Assembly (NCBI RefSeq): GCF_000738775.1
Contig: NZ_JPOC01000055.1
Coordinates: 1 to 58,907 of the forward strand
Direction: 5' to 3'
From: Prescottella defluvii
GTDB lineage: Bacteria; Actinomycetota; Actinomycetes; Mycobacteriales; Mycobacteriaceae
Length of the DNA: 58,907 nt
A program made the position numbers and the translations under genes. Under the pieces are notes generated by a model. That model ran no database searches, was not told the origin of the DNA, and saw nothing but the letters and a program-made list of their open reading frames with translations. Below are positions 35,225 through 43,712 of this stretch, piece after piece; the first letter of the stretch is position 1, and each line of letters opens with the position of its first letter.

Positions 35225-36439
35225 CTAGATCCAGACGCCCTTGCCGATGGTGACGACGCCGCCGTTGCTGACGGCGAAGCGCTGACGGTCCCGTGCGAGG
35301 TCGACGCCGATGATCTCGCCCTCCCCGACCACGACGTTCTTGTCGAGGATGGCGCGGCGCACCACGGCGCCCTTGCCGACCCGGACGCCGGGCATCAGGA
35401 CGCTGCCCTCGACGGTCGCGCCGTCCTCGACCATGACGTTGGAGCTGAGCACCGAGTTGCGGACGGTGGCTGCGGACAGGATCGATCCGGCGCCGACGAC
35501 GGACTCCTGCGCGAGTCCGCCCTTGACGAACTTGGCGGGCGCGAGGTTCTCGGCGCCGCCGCGGATGGGCCAGCGCCGGTTGTAGAGGTTGAACACCGGG
35601 TGGACGGACACGAGGTCCATGTGGGCGTCGTAGAACGCGTCGATGGTGCCGACGTCCCGCCAGTACCCGCGGTCGCGGTCCGTCGCGCCGGGCACCACGT
35701 TGTTCTTGAAGTCGTAGACCGACGCGACGCCGGCGCCGACGAGCGCGGGGATGATGTCGCCGCCCATGTCGTGGTCGGAGTCGGAGTTCTCGGAGTCGGC
35801 GCGGATCGCGTCGACGAGCACCTTGGTGGTGAAGACGTAGTTGCCCATCGAGGCGAATGTCACATTGGGGTCGTCGGGGGTGCCCGGCGGGTGCGCCGGC
35901 TTCTCCAGGAACTGGGTGATCCGGCCGGATTCGTCGCTGTCGATGCACCCGAACGCGAACGCCTCGCTGCGCGGCACCCGGATCCCGGCGACGGTGACGC
36001 CGGCACCGGAGTCGATGTGGTGCTGCACCATCTGCTCGGGATCCATGCGGTACACGTGGTCGGCGCCGAAGACGACGATGTACTCGGGATCCTCGTCGTA
36101 GACGAGGTTCAGGGACTGGAAGATCGCGTCGGCGCTGCCCGTGTACCAGCGCGGACCCAACCGCTGCTGCGCCGGAACAGGGGTGATGTACTCGCCGGCG
36201 AATCCGGACAGCCGCCACGTCTGCGAGATGTGCCGGTCGAGTGAATGCGACTTGTACTGGGTGAGCACGCAGATCCGCAGGTACCCCGCATTCACCAGGT
36301 TGCTGAGCACGAAGTCGATGAGGCGGTAGGCGCCACCGAAGGGAACTGCGGGCTTGGCGCGGTCAGCGGTGAGCGGGTACAAACGCTTACCCTCGCCGCC
36401 GGCGAGCACGATCCCGAGCACATGGGGCTGACTCCTCAC
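35225..36439 (-). CDS. glgC: Glucose-1-phosphate adenylyltransferase
   Basis: 404 residues from GTG 36439. N-terminal nucleotidyltransferase core with [28 protein letters not shown] (activator and ATP site), [10 protein letters not shown], and LEKP, then a left-handed beta-helix C-terminus (hexapeptide runs such as [18 protein letters not shown]). It makes ADP-glucose from glucose-1-phosphate and ATP, the substrate of the divergent GlgM. The family is allosterically regulated by glycolytic intermediates. A probable leaderless promoter lies just upstream. Confidence 0.95.
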   Translation of the reverse strand: MRSQPHVLGIVLAGGEGKRLYPLTADRAKPAVPFGGAYRLIDFVLSNLVNAGYLRICVLTQYKSHSLDRHISQTWRLSGFAGEYITPVPAQQRLGPRWYTGSADAIFQSLNLVYDEDPEYIVVFGADHVYRMDPEQMVQHHIDSGAGVTVAGIRVPRSEAFAFGCIDSDESGRITQFLEKPAHPPGTPDDPNVTFASMGNYVFTTKVLVDAIRADSENSDSDHDMGGDIIPALVGAGVASVYDFKNNVVPGATDRDRGYWRDVGTIDAFYDAHMDLVSVHPVFNLYNRRWPIRGGAENLAPAKFVKGGLAQESVVGAGSILSAATVRNSVLSSNVMVEDGATVEGSVLMPGVRVGKGAVVRRAILDKNVVVGEGEIIGVDLARDRQRFAVSNGGVVTIGKGVWI

Positions 36440-36445
36440 ACCGTC

Positions 36446-36451
36446 AACCTA
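36446..36451 (-). promoter_or_regulatory. -10 element of glgC, probable leaderless promoter
   Basis: On the minus strand TAGGTT ends 6 bases before GTG 36439. Confidence 0.4.
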
Positions 36452-36470
36452 TCGGCCCGCCCCGACTGCC

Positions 36471-36506
36471 GCCAGCATCGCCCCGGACCGGCGGGGTCTT
36501 GCTGGC
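36471..36506. promoter_or_regulatory. 36-bp interrupted palindrome between glgC and glgM
   Basis: GCCAGCA-N3-CCCC (36471-36484) mirrors GGGG-N3-TGCTGGC (36493-36506) around an 8-base centre. It is central in a 98-bp divergent promoter, so a shared regulator may bind here. Confidence 0.45.
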
Positions 36507-36507
36507 C

Positions 36508-36531
36508 GGAACGGGTTCCGCCGGTTACGTT
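36508..36531 (+). promoter_or_regulatory. glgM promoter with ECF-like and TANNNT elements
   Basis: GGAAC (36508-36512), 15 bases, CGTT (36528-36531) fits an ECF promoter. The overlapping TACGTT (36526-36531) fits a housekeeping -10. Either would start the transcript at about GTG 36538, leaderless. Confidence 0.45.
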
Positions 36532-36537
36532 TAGCCG

Positions 36538-37710
36538 GTGCGGGTCGCGATGATGACGAAGGAGTACCCCCCGGAGATCTACGGTGGCGCCGGCGTCCAC
36601 GTCACCGAACTGGTCACCCACCTGCAGCGATTGTGCAGCGTGGACGTGCACTGCATGGGCGGGCCCCGCGACGGCGCGTTCGTCCACAGCCCCGATCCCG
36701 CCCTGGCGGGCGCGAATCCCGCCCTGAGCACCCTGTCGGCCGAACTGCGGATGGCGTACGCCGCGGGCGGCGCCGACGTCGCGCACTCGCACACCTGGTA
36801 CACCGGCCTGGCCGGGCATCTCGCCGGCGAACTGTACGACATCCCGCACATCGTCACCGCGCACTCCCTCGAGCCGCGACGACCGTGGAAGGCGGAGCAA
36901 CTCGGTGGCGGTTATCGGGTGTCGTCGTGGTCCGAGCGCAATGCGATGGAGCACGCCGACGCGGTGATCGCGGTCAGCGCCGGAATGCGCGCCGATGTCC
37001 TCGACACGTACCCGGCGATCGATCCGGGCCGGGTGCACGTGGTGCACAACGGCATCGACGCCGCGGCGTGGTATCCCGGTCCGGCGGACACCGACGCCGT
37101 GTCGGTGCTGGCGGCGCACGGCATCGATCCCGCGCGGCCCATCGTGGTGTTCGTCGGACGGATCACCCGGCAGAAGGGGCTCGGTCACCTGGTCGCGGCC
37201 GCGCACCATTTCGATCCGTCGATCCAGCTGGTCCTGTGCGCCGGCGCGCCGGACACCGCCGAGTTGGCCACCGAGACCGAGGCTGCCGTCGCGCGCCTGA
37301 CCGCGCGCCGCGGTGGGGTGGTCTGGATCCGGGACATGCTCCCCACCACACAGGTGCGGGAGGTGCTGTCCGCTGCAACGGTATTCGTGTGTCCGTCGGT
37401 GTACGAACCGCTGGGCATCGTGAATCTCGAGGCGATGGCCTGCGAAACCGCCGTCGTCGCCTCCGACGTCGGCGGAATCCCCGAGGTGGTGCAGGAGGGC
37501 GTCACCGGCCTGCTGGTCCACTACAACTCGTACGAACCGGAGGCGTTCGAGCAGGCGCTGGCAGCGGCCGTGAACGACGTGGCGACGGATCCGGAGCGGG
37601 CCGCGGCGATGGGCCGCGCGGGCCGTGCGCGGGCGACGGCGGAGTTCTCCTGGGCCCGGATCGCGCAGCAGACCCTGGACGTCTACACCGAGGTGCTCGG
37701 CCGACGGTAG
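36538..37710 (+). CDS. glgM: Alpha-maltose-1-phosphate synthase (GlgM, often annotated GlgA)
   Basis: 390 residues, GT4-family GT-B fold. Opening MRVAMMTKEYPPEIYGGAGVHV matches actinobacterial GlgM; the C-terminal nucleotide-sugar site is VFVGRITRQKGLGHLVAA, VCPSVYEPLGIVNLEAMACE (E-x7-E pattern). It joins glucose from ADP-glucose to glucose-1-phosphate, forming maltose-1-phosphate for GlgE-type alpha-glucan synthesis. It is divergent from glgC, its ADP-glucose supplier. The 3' end overlaps the convergent methyltransferase by 28 bases. Confidence 0.92.
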   Translation: MRVAMMTKEYPPEIYGGAGVHVTELVTHLQRLCSVDVHCMGGPRDGAFVHSPDPALAGANPALSTLSAELRMAYAAGGADVAHSHTWYTGLAGHLAGELYDIPHIVTAHSLEPRRPWKAEQLGGGYRVSSWSERNAMEHADAVIAVSAGMRADVLDTYPAIDPGRVHVVHNGIDAAAWYPGPADTDAVSVLAAHGIDPARPIVVFVGRITRQKGLGHLVAAAHHFDPSIQLVLCAGAPDTAELATETEAAVARLTARRGGVVWIRDMLPTTQVREVLSAATVFVCPSVYEPLGIVNLEAMACETAVVASDVGGIPEVVQEGVTGLLVHYNSYEPEAFEQALAAAVNDVATDPERAAAMGRAGRARATAEFSWARIAQQTLDVYTEVLGRR

Positions 37711-38567
37711 GTCGAGACGACGACCGATGCGGTCACCGGGAACGGCTGCGGCAGCGCGGCGATCGCCTCGGCTCGGCGTTCGGGCGGGAGATGGCGCGCC
37801 GACGGCCCCATTCCCACGAGGTTCTCCAGATCCCGGTGTGACAGCAGCATCCGCGTCTCGACGGGTGTGCGGTGGACCCGTTCGAAATGTCCGGCGACGG
37901 TCTCCCCGAGCCGTTCGACCTTGCGGTCGTCGACGCGGACCATGCCGAGCAACTCCACGAGTTCCACGAGGTGTCGGTCGGTGGGGGTGAGTACGACGAG
38001 GGTGCCGCGCTCGGCCAGCACCCGGTCGATCTCGGCGGCATTGCGCGGGGCGAAGATCGACAGGACGTGGGTGAGGACGGCGTCCCGTACCGGCAGTTGG
38101 CGCCACACGTCGGCGACGACGGCCGCGGCACGCGGATGTGCGCGGGCCAGGCGCCGCGCTGCGGGCTTGGAGACGTCGAGACCGATCCCCCGCGCGGACG
38201 GCGATGCCTCCAGTACGCGGGCGAGGTAGTGCCCGGTGCCGGCCCCGATCTCGAGAATGCGGGGATCGACCCCGGCGCCGGTGGACTCGACAACGGCCTC
38301 GGCGACCGCGGACATGAGCGGGTCGAAGTGGCCTGCGTCGAGGAAATCGCAGCGGGCGGCGATCATCTCGGGGCTGTCCCCGGTGAACTTGGTCGCGGCG
38401 CCGGTCAGCAGCGTGACGTAGCCCTGCCGCGCGATGTCGAAGCTGTGGCCGCGGGCGCACACCAGTGCCCGATCGGCCGGATCCAACTCGTCGCCGCACT
38501 GCGGGCACGCCAACAGTTCACACACATCTGCCAGCACCTGTACCGCCGTGCCCTTTCCCGAGACCAC
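37683..38567 (-). CDS. rRNA (guanine-N1)-methyltransferase, RlmA type
   Basis: 294 residues. N-terminal zinc site CPQCGDELDP...CARGHSFD (Cys-x2-Cys ... Cys-x3-His) and then the SAM fold (ILEIGAGTGHYLARVLE, about residues 103-119). This pattern is that of RlmA(I/II), which methylates G745 or G748 of 23S rRNA; the II type (TlrB) influences tylosin-class macrolide resistance. An internal GTG at 38537 would give the common family opening LADV...LACPQCG and may be the true start. Confidence 0.85.
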   Translation of the reverse strand: MVSGKGTAVQVLADVCELLACPQCGDELDPADRALVCARGHSFDIARQGYVTLLTGAATKFTGDSPEMIAARCDFLDAGHFDPLMSAVAEAVVESTGAGVDPRILEIGAGTGHYLARVLEASPSARGIGLDVSKPAARRLARAHPRAAAVVADVWRQLPVRDAVLTHVLSIFAPRNAAEIDRVLAERGTLVVLTPTDRHLVELVELLGMVRVDDRKVERLGETVAGHFERVHRTPVETRMLLSHRDLENLVGMGPSARHLPPERRAEAIAALPQPFPVTASVVVSTYRRPSTSV

Positions 38568-38592
38568 CCGTCGAACCGATCCCCCCCGTCAA

Positions 38593-38632
38593 CACTTCCG
38601 GCCGGGTCGTGTTGCCGACCCGGCCGGAAGTG
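38593..38632 (-). terminator. Perfect 17-bp stem-loop after the DUF3117 gene
   Basis: Arms 38593-38609 and 38616-38632 are exact reverse complements with a 6-base loop. It follows the DUF3117 stop and precedes the methyltransferase start on the same strand, so it probably separates the two transcripts. Confidence 0.75.
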
Positions 38633-38650
38633 CCGAAGAGGTGTGATCCG

Positions 38651-38818
38651 CTAGCTGGTGACACCCTTGAGTTCGTCCCCCAGCGCTGCTGCTTCCTCCG
38701 GGGTGAGTTCGACGACCAGACGTCCACCGCCCTCGAGTGGAACCCTCATGACGATTCCTCGTCCCTCTTTGGTTGCTTCGAGGGGACCGTCCCCGGTCCG
38801 GGGCTTCATGGCCGCCAT
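38651..38818 (-). CDS. DUF3117 small conserved protein (Rv1211-like)
   Basis: 55 residues: MAAMKPRTGDGPLEATKEG, then IVMRVPLEGGGRLVVELTP and EEAAALGDELKGVTS. ATG 38818 has GGAGGGAG upstream. DUF3117 is nearly invariant across Actinobacteria and has no known role; the fold is probably a small beta-structured protein. The position between glgM/rRNA methyltransferase and tagA is conserved with Rv1210-Rv1212. A hairpin lies directly before its ribosome-binding site. Confidence 0.92.
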   Translation of the reverse strand: MAAMKPRTGDGPLEATKEGRGIVMRVPLEGGGRLVVELTPEEAAALGDELKGVTS

Positions 38819-38838
38819 CCTCTGCTCCCTCCAAATCT

Positions 38839-38858
38839 GCGCTGGACTTTTCCAGCGC
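38839..38858 (-). promoter_or_regulatory. 8-bp hairpin upstream of DUF3117 ribosome-binding site
   Basis: GCGCTGGA (38839-38846) and TCCAGCGC (38851-38858) are perfect arms with a 4-base loop (AAAG on the transcribed strand), ending about 20 bases before ATG. A second repeat, GCCTCG/CGAGGC, lies at 38875-38897. Confidence 0.5.
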
Positions 38859-38969
38859 CTGGGTTACCGTGGATGCCTCGTCAGCAGTTGGCGAGGCTCG
38901 TCGCCCATTCTTCCCTATCGAGCGGGTTGCCGGGAAGCTGAGGCACGAAACCGCCCGAATCAGACAGCT

Positions 38970-39569
38970 TCAGGCATGGGGTCGGACCCAGCATGCGGCG
39001 ATGTGGTCATCGACCATCCCGGTCGCCTGCATGAGTGCATATGCCGTGGTAGGGCCCACGAAACGGAAGCCTCGACGTTTCAGTTCCCGGGCCATCGCGG
39101 TGGACTCCGGAGTGACCGCCGGAACCTCGTCGACTCGTTCGAACCTCCGCGCGCGCCGCGCCGGTGCGAACGACCACAGCAACGTGTCGAGGTCGGTGTC
39201 GGCCAACTCCAGGACCGCCCTGGCATTGCCGATCACGGCCTCGATCTTCGCTCGGTTCCGGACGATCCGCGCGTCGTCGAGCAACCGGGCGACGTCGGAC
39301 TCCGTGTAGGCCGCGACGATCTCGGGGTCGAAGCCCGCGAAGACGTCCCGGAAGGCCGGCCTCTTGCGCAGGATGGTGATCCAGGACAGCCCCGACTGGA
39401 ACGCCTCGAGGCACAGCCGCTCGAACAACTCGTCGCGGCCGTGCAGCGGCTGCCCCCACTCGAAATCGTGGTAGTCGCTGTAGATCCGGGAGCCGTCGCG
39501 GTCGGCGGCCCAGGGGCACCGCGTCCGCTCGTCCACACGCGCACCGATGTCGATCCCGGTGGCGTTCAC
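38970..39569 (-). CDS. tagA: DNA-3-methyladenine glycosylase I
   Basis: 199 residues from GTG 39569, which overlaps the previous stop by 4 bases (GTGA). Family marks: RCPWA (zinc Cys), YHDFEWGQPLHGRDELFERLCLEAFQSGLSW, ILRKRPAFRDVFAGFDPE and FRFVGPTTAYALMQATGMVDDHIAACW with the zinc His/Cys residues. It excises 3-methyladenine from DNA in base-excision repair. Gene order with DivIVA-domain, gpgS and folP2 genes matches Rv1207-Rv1210. Confidence 0.93.
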   Translation of the reverse strand: MNATGIDIGARVDERTRCPWAADRDGSRIYSDYHDFEWGQPLHGRDELFERLCLEAFQSGLSWITILRKRPAFRDVFAGFDPEIVAAYTESDVARLLDDARIVRNRAKIEAVIGNARAVLELADTDLDTLLWSFAPARRARRFERVDEVPAVTPESTAMARELKRRGFRFVGPTTAYALMQATGMVDDHIAACWVRPHA

Positions 39570-39928
39570 CGCTCCGACTCCGCACTGCCTGTGCTGTCCG
39601 CGCCGTCTGCGCCGTCCACAGCCGGCTCGCGGTCTGCCGGTACGGCCGCCGCCCGGGTCTCCAATTGCGCTCTGAGGGAATCGATCTCCCGCCCCAGACG
39701 GTCGAGTGCCCAATCCACCTCGCTCGCCTTGTACCCGCGCAGCGTCTGCTGGAATCTGAGCGCACGCACGTCGGAGCCGGTGACTCCCTCGGCGGGGAGA
39801 ACGGTGGCGGTGGTGCCCGCCGGCAGCGGCGGCAGTTCCTCGGAACGGCCGAACACCATGCTCGCAGCGAAGTACAGCAGGCCACCGACCAGCACCATGA
39901 TCAACAGGTACAGAAGGACCGTCAGCAT
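39566..39928 (-). CDS. Membrane-anchored DivIVA-domain protein (Rv1209-like)
   Basis: 120 residues. One N-terminal membrane helix (about residues 4-24), then a short DivIVA-type segment (LRFQQTLRGYKASEVDWALDRLGREIDSLRAQLE, about 57-90) and an acidic Ala-rich tail. DivIVA domains bind curved membrane and other coiled coils, so a role in polar growth or division is possible, but it is far smaller than Wag31. It is co-translated with tagA. Confidence 0.85.
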   Translation of the reverse strand: MLTVLLYLLIMVLVGGLLYFAASMVFGRSEELPPLPAGTTATVLPAEGVTGSDVRALRFQQTLRGYKASEVDWALDRLGREIDSLRAQLETRAAAVPADREPAVDGADGADSTGSAESER

Positions 39929-39978
39929 GCCCAGATACTGTCACGAACCGCCGACAGGAACGTCGCCGCGCGCAGCGA

Positions 39979-40902
39979 TCAGGGACGGATCGTGTTCATC
40001 GGCGGGCGATCGGTCAGCGCGACGTCGGTCCGGGCGGTGACGAACGAGTCGCCGTCCGCGAGGAACTGGGTGAGCCCGGCCCCGGTGTCCTCGACGCCGC
40101 AGCGCCGCAGCATCGTGCCGATGATCTGCCGGCTCATCACCCCGAGTTCGGACAACGGCCGGTTCCGGTGCTTGCGCACCCCCAGATTGACCTGGCCGAT
40201 CGCACCGAGGCCGAGCCGGTCGTAGGTGTCGAGCAGCAGCCCGATCTCGACGCCGTAGCCGGGCGCGAACGGCACCGACGACAGCAGTTCGCGGGTGCCC
40301 GCGTACTCGCCGCCGAGCGGCTGCAGGACGCACGTCAGTTCGGGCCGCAGCGCCGCCAGCATCGGCCGGGCCACCAGTTCGGTGACGCGCCCGCCGCCGT
40401 TGGCGTCCTCGGTGCCGCTGACCCGCAGCGGGCGCCGGTAGTAGCCCTTGACCAGATGGATGCCGTCGACGGTCAGCAGCGGGCCGAGCAGCTTGGGGAC
40501 GAACGCGGGGTCCGGCTCGACCAGGTCGGAGTCGACGAACGCGATGAGGTCACCGGTGCTCGCGGCGATGGAGCGCCACAGCACCTCGCCCTTGCCCGGT
40601 ACCGGCGGCAGTCCGGGGACCGCCGCCTCGCGGCTGATGACCGTCGCCCCGGCTGCCGCGGCCCGCTCGGCCGTCGCATCGCACGAACCCGAATCGAGGA
40701 CGATCAGTTCGTCGACGAGCCCGCCCAGCAGCGGGTGGATGGTGTCGACGACACCGGCGACCGTCTTCTCCTCGTTGAGTGCCGGCAGCACGACCGACAC
40801 GGTGCGCCCGGCCTTGGCCCGCTCGAGTTCCGCGATGCTCCAGACGGGATGGTCCCAGCTGTTGGCGTCCGTCCAGGTGCGCGACGCTTCGGTGATGCTC
40901 AT
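39979..40902 (-). CDS. gpgS: Glucosyl-3-phosphoglycerate synthase
   Basis: 307 residues from ATG 40902, overlapping the folP2 stop by 4 bases. GT81 retaining glycosyltransferase: VSVVLPALNEEKTVAGVV, LDSGSCDAT, GKGEVLWRS, the metal-binding VDSD (DxD) and GGEYAG. It transfers glucose from a nucleotide sugar to 3-phosphoglycerate, the first step of methylglucose lipopolysaccharide (MGLP) synthesis in mycobacteria and relatives. It is 17 residues shorter than M. tuberculosis GpgS. The pairing with folP2 is conserved. Confidence 0.93.
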   Translation of the reverse strand: MSITEASRTWTDANSWDHPVWSIAELERAKAGRTVSVVLPALNEEKTVAGVVDTIHPLLGGLVDELIVLDSGSCDATAERAAAAGATVISREAAVPGLPPVPGKGEVLWRSIAASTGDLIAFVDSDLVEPDPAFVPKLLGPLLTVDGIHLVKGYYRRPLRVSGTEDANGGGRVTELVARPMLAALRPELTCVLQPLGGEYAGTRELLSSVPFAPGYGVEIGLLLDTYDRLGLGAIGQVNLGVRKHRNRPLSELGVMSRQIIGTMLRRCGVEDTGAGLTQFLADGDSFVTARTDVALTDRPPMNTIRP

Positions 40903-41807
40903 GTCAACCCCCGTACGGTGCGGACGGGCTGCCTGGTTCCCATGATCGCGGCGACCATGTCGACCACACGTCGGGTCGAGGCAACCTCGTGGACGCGGAA
41001 CACCCGGGCCCCGCCGGCGGCCGCCAGCGCGGTCGCCGCCAGGGTTCCCTCCAACCTCTCGGCCAGTTCCACACCCAGAGTCTCCCCGATGAAGTCCTTG
41101 TTGCTGAGCGCCATCAGCACGGGCCATCCGGTGTTGACGAGATCTTCCACGCGCCGTAACAATTCGAGCCCGTGGAAGGTGTTCTTCCCGAAATCGTGGG
41201 TGGGGTCGATGAGGATCGAGTCCGCCCGCACCCCCAACCGCGACGCGTGCTCGGCCGCGCCGACCACCTCGGCGACCACGTCCGCGACCACGTCCGCGTA
41301 CCGGACGCGGTGCGGGCGGGTGCGCGGCACCGCTCCGCCGGTGTGCGAGCAGACGATCCCGGCCCCGAGTTCGGCCGCGACCTCCACCAGCGCGGGATCG
41401 GCCCCCGCCCACGTGTCGTTGATCAGATCGGCACCCTCGGCGACCGCGAGACGGGCGACCTCGCTGCGCCACGTGTCGACGCTGATGATCACGTCCGGGT
41501 AGCGCGCCCGGATCGCCTCGACGAACGGCACGACGCGACGCGTCTCCTCGGTGGCGTCGACGAGCGCGCCGGGTCCGGCCTTGACGCCGCCGATGTCGAC
41601 GATATCGGCGCCCTCGGCGACCGCGCGGTCGACGGCGGCCATCGCCGCCTCGTCCGAGAACGTCGCACCACGGTCGTAGAACGAGTCCGGGGTGCGGTTG
41701 ACGATCGCCATCACGAGAGCACGATCAGTCGCGACCGGCCTGCCACACAGGGTGGGCAGGACGTGTCCGGGGGCCGAGACGTCGTCGGCGACGGGGCGCG
41801 GTGCCAT
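40899..41807 (-). CDS. folP2: Dihydropteroate synthase paralogue FolP2
   Basis: 302 residues from ATG 41807. TIM-barrel pterin-binding motifs: MAIVNRTPDSFYDRGATF, ADIVDIGGVKAGPGA, IISVDTWRSEVARLAVAEGADLINDTW, and a C-terminal VFRVHEVASTRR. Catalytic-site residues of DHPS are largely present, yet the mycobacterial FolP2 paralogue (Rv1207) is not regarded as the main DHPS; FolP1 is elsewhere. It may act on a related pterin. It is co-translated with gpgS. Confidence 0.9.
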   Translation of the reverse strand: MAPRPVADDVSAPGHVLPTLCGRPVATDRALVMAIVNRTPDSFYDRGATFSDEAAMAAVDRAVAEGADIVDIGGVKAGPGALVDATEETRRVVPFVEAIRARYPDVIISVDTWRSEVARLAVAEGADLINDTWAGADPALVEVAAELGAGIVCSHTGGAVPRTRPHRVRYADVVADVVAEVVGAAEHASRLGVRADSILIDPTHDFGKNTFHGLELLRRVEDLVNTGWPVLMALSNKDFIGETLGVELAERLEGTLAATALAAAGGARVFRVHEVASTRRVVDMVAAIMGTRQPVRTVRGLT

Positions 41808-41836
41808 GCCCCCATGTTCGCATGACCGACGTCTCA

Positions 41837-43612
41837 CTACTCCCGGGGAGCGGTCCCCTCGGCGACGTCGCGCGCGTATCCGTCGTAGACCGGCCGGTAG
41901 CCCTCGCCGCGACCGGCGAGCACGTACAGCTCGTCGACGGTCGGCGCGTAGGCCTCCTCGCGCAGTTCCACCTTGCGGCTCTTGAACGTCGACGTCGTCT
42001 CGAACGAGTCGACGACGCGCACGAACAGCGGGATCGCGTACGCGGGCAGCCGGGTGTACATCTCCTGGGCGAGCCGGACGCCGTCGAACTCGTGGCCCGG
42101 GCGCACCGTCACCGCCGCCATGCCGGCCTTGCCGTCGGTGCCGGGCACCGCGACGCCGTATACCACCGACTGCTCGATCGCGGGGTGCGTGGACAGCGCC
42201 CCCTCCACCTCGGTGGTCGCGACGTTCTCCCCCTTCCACCGGAACGTGTCGCCCAGGCGGTCGACGAACGCGACGTGCATGAATCCCTGGCTGCGCACGA
42301 GATCGCCGGTGTCGAACCAGCAGTCGCCGTCCTTGAACCCGTTCCGGACCAGTTTCTTCTCGCTGGCCTCCGGGTCGGTGTAGCCGTCGAACGGCGCCCG
42401 GTCGGTCACCTTCGACAGCAGCAGACCCACCTCGCCGGTGCCGACGCGGCGCAACCGCCCGGTCGGACCGCGGCGGGCGCGCCCGGTCTCGGGGTCGAAC
42501 TCCACCACCGCGTACGGCAGCGGGCACACCCCGGCGGTGCGGTCGACACCCAGCGCGTTGACGAACGCGATGTTGCATTCGCTCGCACCGTAGAACTCGG
42601 CGACCCGGTCGATGCCGAACCGCTCGGTGAACTCGGCCCAGATCTCCGGCCGGAGGCCGTTGCCGACCATCAGACGGATTCCGTTGTCGCGGTCGCCTGC
42701 TCGGGGAGGCTGGTTGAGGAGGTACCGGCAGACCTCGCCGATGTAGACGAAGGCCGTGGCGTGGTTGGCCTTCGCGTCGTCCCAGAAGCGGGACGCGGAG
42801 AAGCTGCGTCCGATCGCGATGGCGGCCCCGGAGGAGAGCACCGACGACAGCGACACCGTGAGGGCGTTGTTGTGGTAGAGCGGCAACGCACAGTACAGGG
42901 TGTCGCTGCGGCGCAGGCGAACTCCCATGGCACCGAGCCCCGACATGCTCTTGAGCCACCGGAAGTGACTCATCAGGCTGGCCTTGGGCAAACCCGTCGT
43001 TCCCGACGTGAAGATGTAGAAGGCACGCTCCGATCCCCGGATCCTCTCGCACACAGCGGGGTTCGACGAGTCCGCATCCTGCGCGAGCCGATCCAGATCC
43101 TCCGCGGCGAGCACGGTCTCGGCGCGAACCTCGCCGTCCAGCGAGGCGATCGCCTCGCCGCACTCCTCCCCCACCACCAGGACCCGACTGTCCAGCACGG
43201 ACAGGCTGTGCGCCAGCACATCTGCGCGCTGATTGTGGTTGAGCATGCCCGCGACCGCACCGAGCTTGACGACCGCGAGCGTGAGCAGCAGCGTCTCGGG
43301 CCGGTTCTTCATGAGAATCCCCACCACGTCGCCGCGCCGGACGCCACGACGGGCGAGCACGTCGGCGTAGCGGTTGACCCGAGTGTTGGCTTCCCCGTAG
43401 CTGATCGACGCACCCTCGAAGCGAATGAAGGGCCGGTCCGGCTGACGTCGGGCCAGTTCCTGGAACACCCGGCCGATCGACTCACGAGCCTGCGGCTTGC
43501 GCGTCATACCCAACGCCCCGCGTGCCAGACTGGGCAGCTCGGTCGCCATCCGCGGCAGTTGCAGCGCGAGCTGCACGAGACTGATCGTCGAAGCGGTGGC
43601 GTCTGAGCTCAT
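41837..43612 (-). CDS. fadD6: Very-long-chain acyl-CoA synthetase FadD6-like
   Basis: 591 residues from ATG 43612 (AAGG 6 bases before); ATG 43618 is also in frame. The ANL adenylate-forming core has FTSGTTGLPKAS, ALPLYHNNALT, EFYGASE, WFDTGDLVRSQGF and DRLGDTFRWKGENVATTEVE. The FATP/very-long-chain type is shown by the long N-terminal region and the C-terminal SRKVELREE. It activates fatty acids to CoA thioesters for lipid uptake and metabolism. Neighbours folP2 and LOG gene copy the order Rv1205-Rv1207. Confidence 0.92.
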   Translation of the reverse strand: MSSDATASTISLVQLALQLPRMATELPSLARGALGMTRKPQARESIGRVFQELARRQPDRPFIRFEGASISYGEANTRVNRYADVLARRGVRRGDVVGILMKNRPETLLLTLAVVKLGAVAGMLNHNQRADVLAHSLSVLDSRVLVVGEECGEAIASLDGEVRAETVLAAEDLDRLAQDADSSNPAVCERIRGSERAFYIFTSGTTGLPKASLMSHFRWLKSMSGLGAMGVRLRRSDTLYCALPLYHNNALTVSLSSVLSSGAAIAIGRSFSASRFWDDAKANHATAFVYIGEVCRYLLNQPPRAGDRDNGIRLMVGNGLRPEIWAEFTERFGIDRVAEFYGASECNIAFVNALGVDRTAGVCPLPYAVVEFDPETGRARRGPTGRLRRVGTGEVGLLLSKVTDRAPFDGYTDPEASEKKLVRNGFKDGDCWFDTGDLVRSQGFMHVAFVDRLGDTFRWKGENVATTEVEGALSTHPAIEQSVVYGVAVPGTDGKAGMAAVTVRPGHEFDGVRLAQEMYTRLPAYAIPLFVRVVDSFETTSTFKSRKVELREEAYAPTVDELYVLAGRGEGYRPVYDGYARDVAEGTAPRE

Positions 43613-43712
43613 CGGCATCCTTGTCGGGAGGGCGGGAGGACCGGGAAGGACACTCCTTACTTCAGAGTAACCTTTACGGCCCACCCCCGGAACCCCTCGA
43701 CAAGAACCGTTT

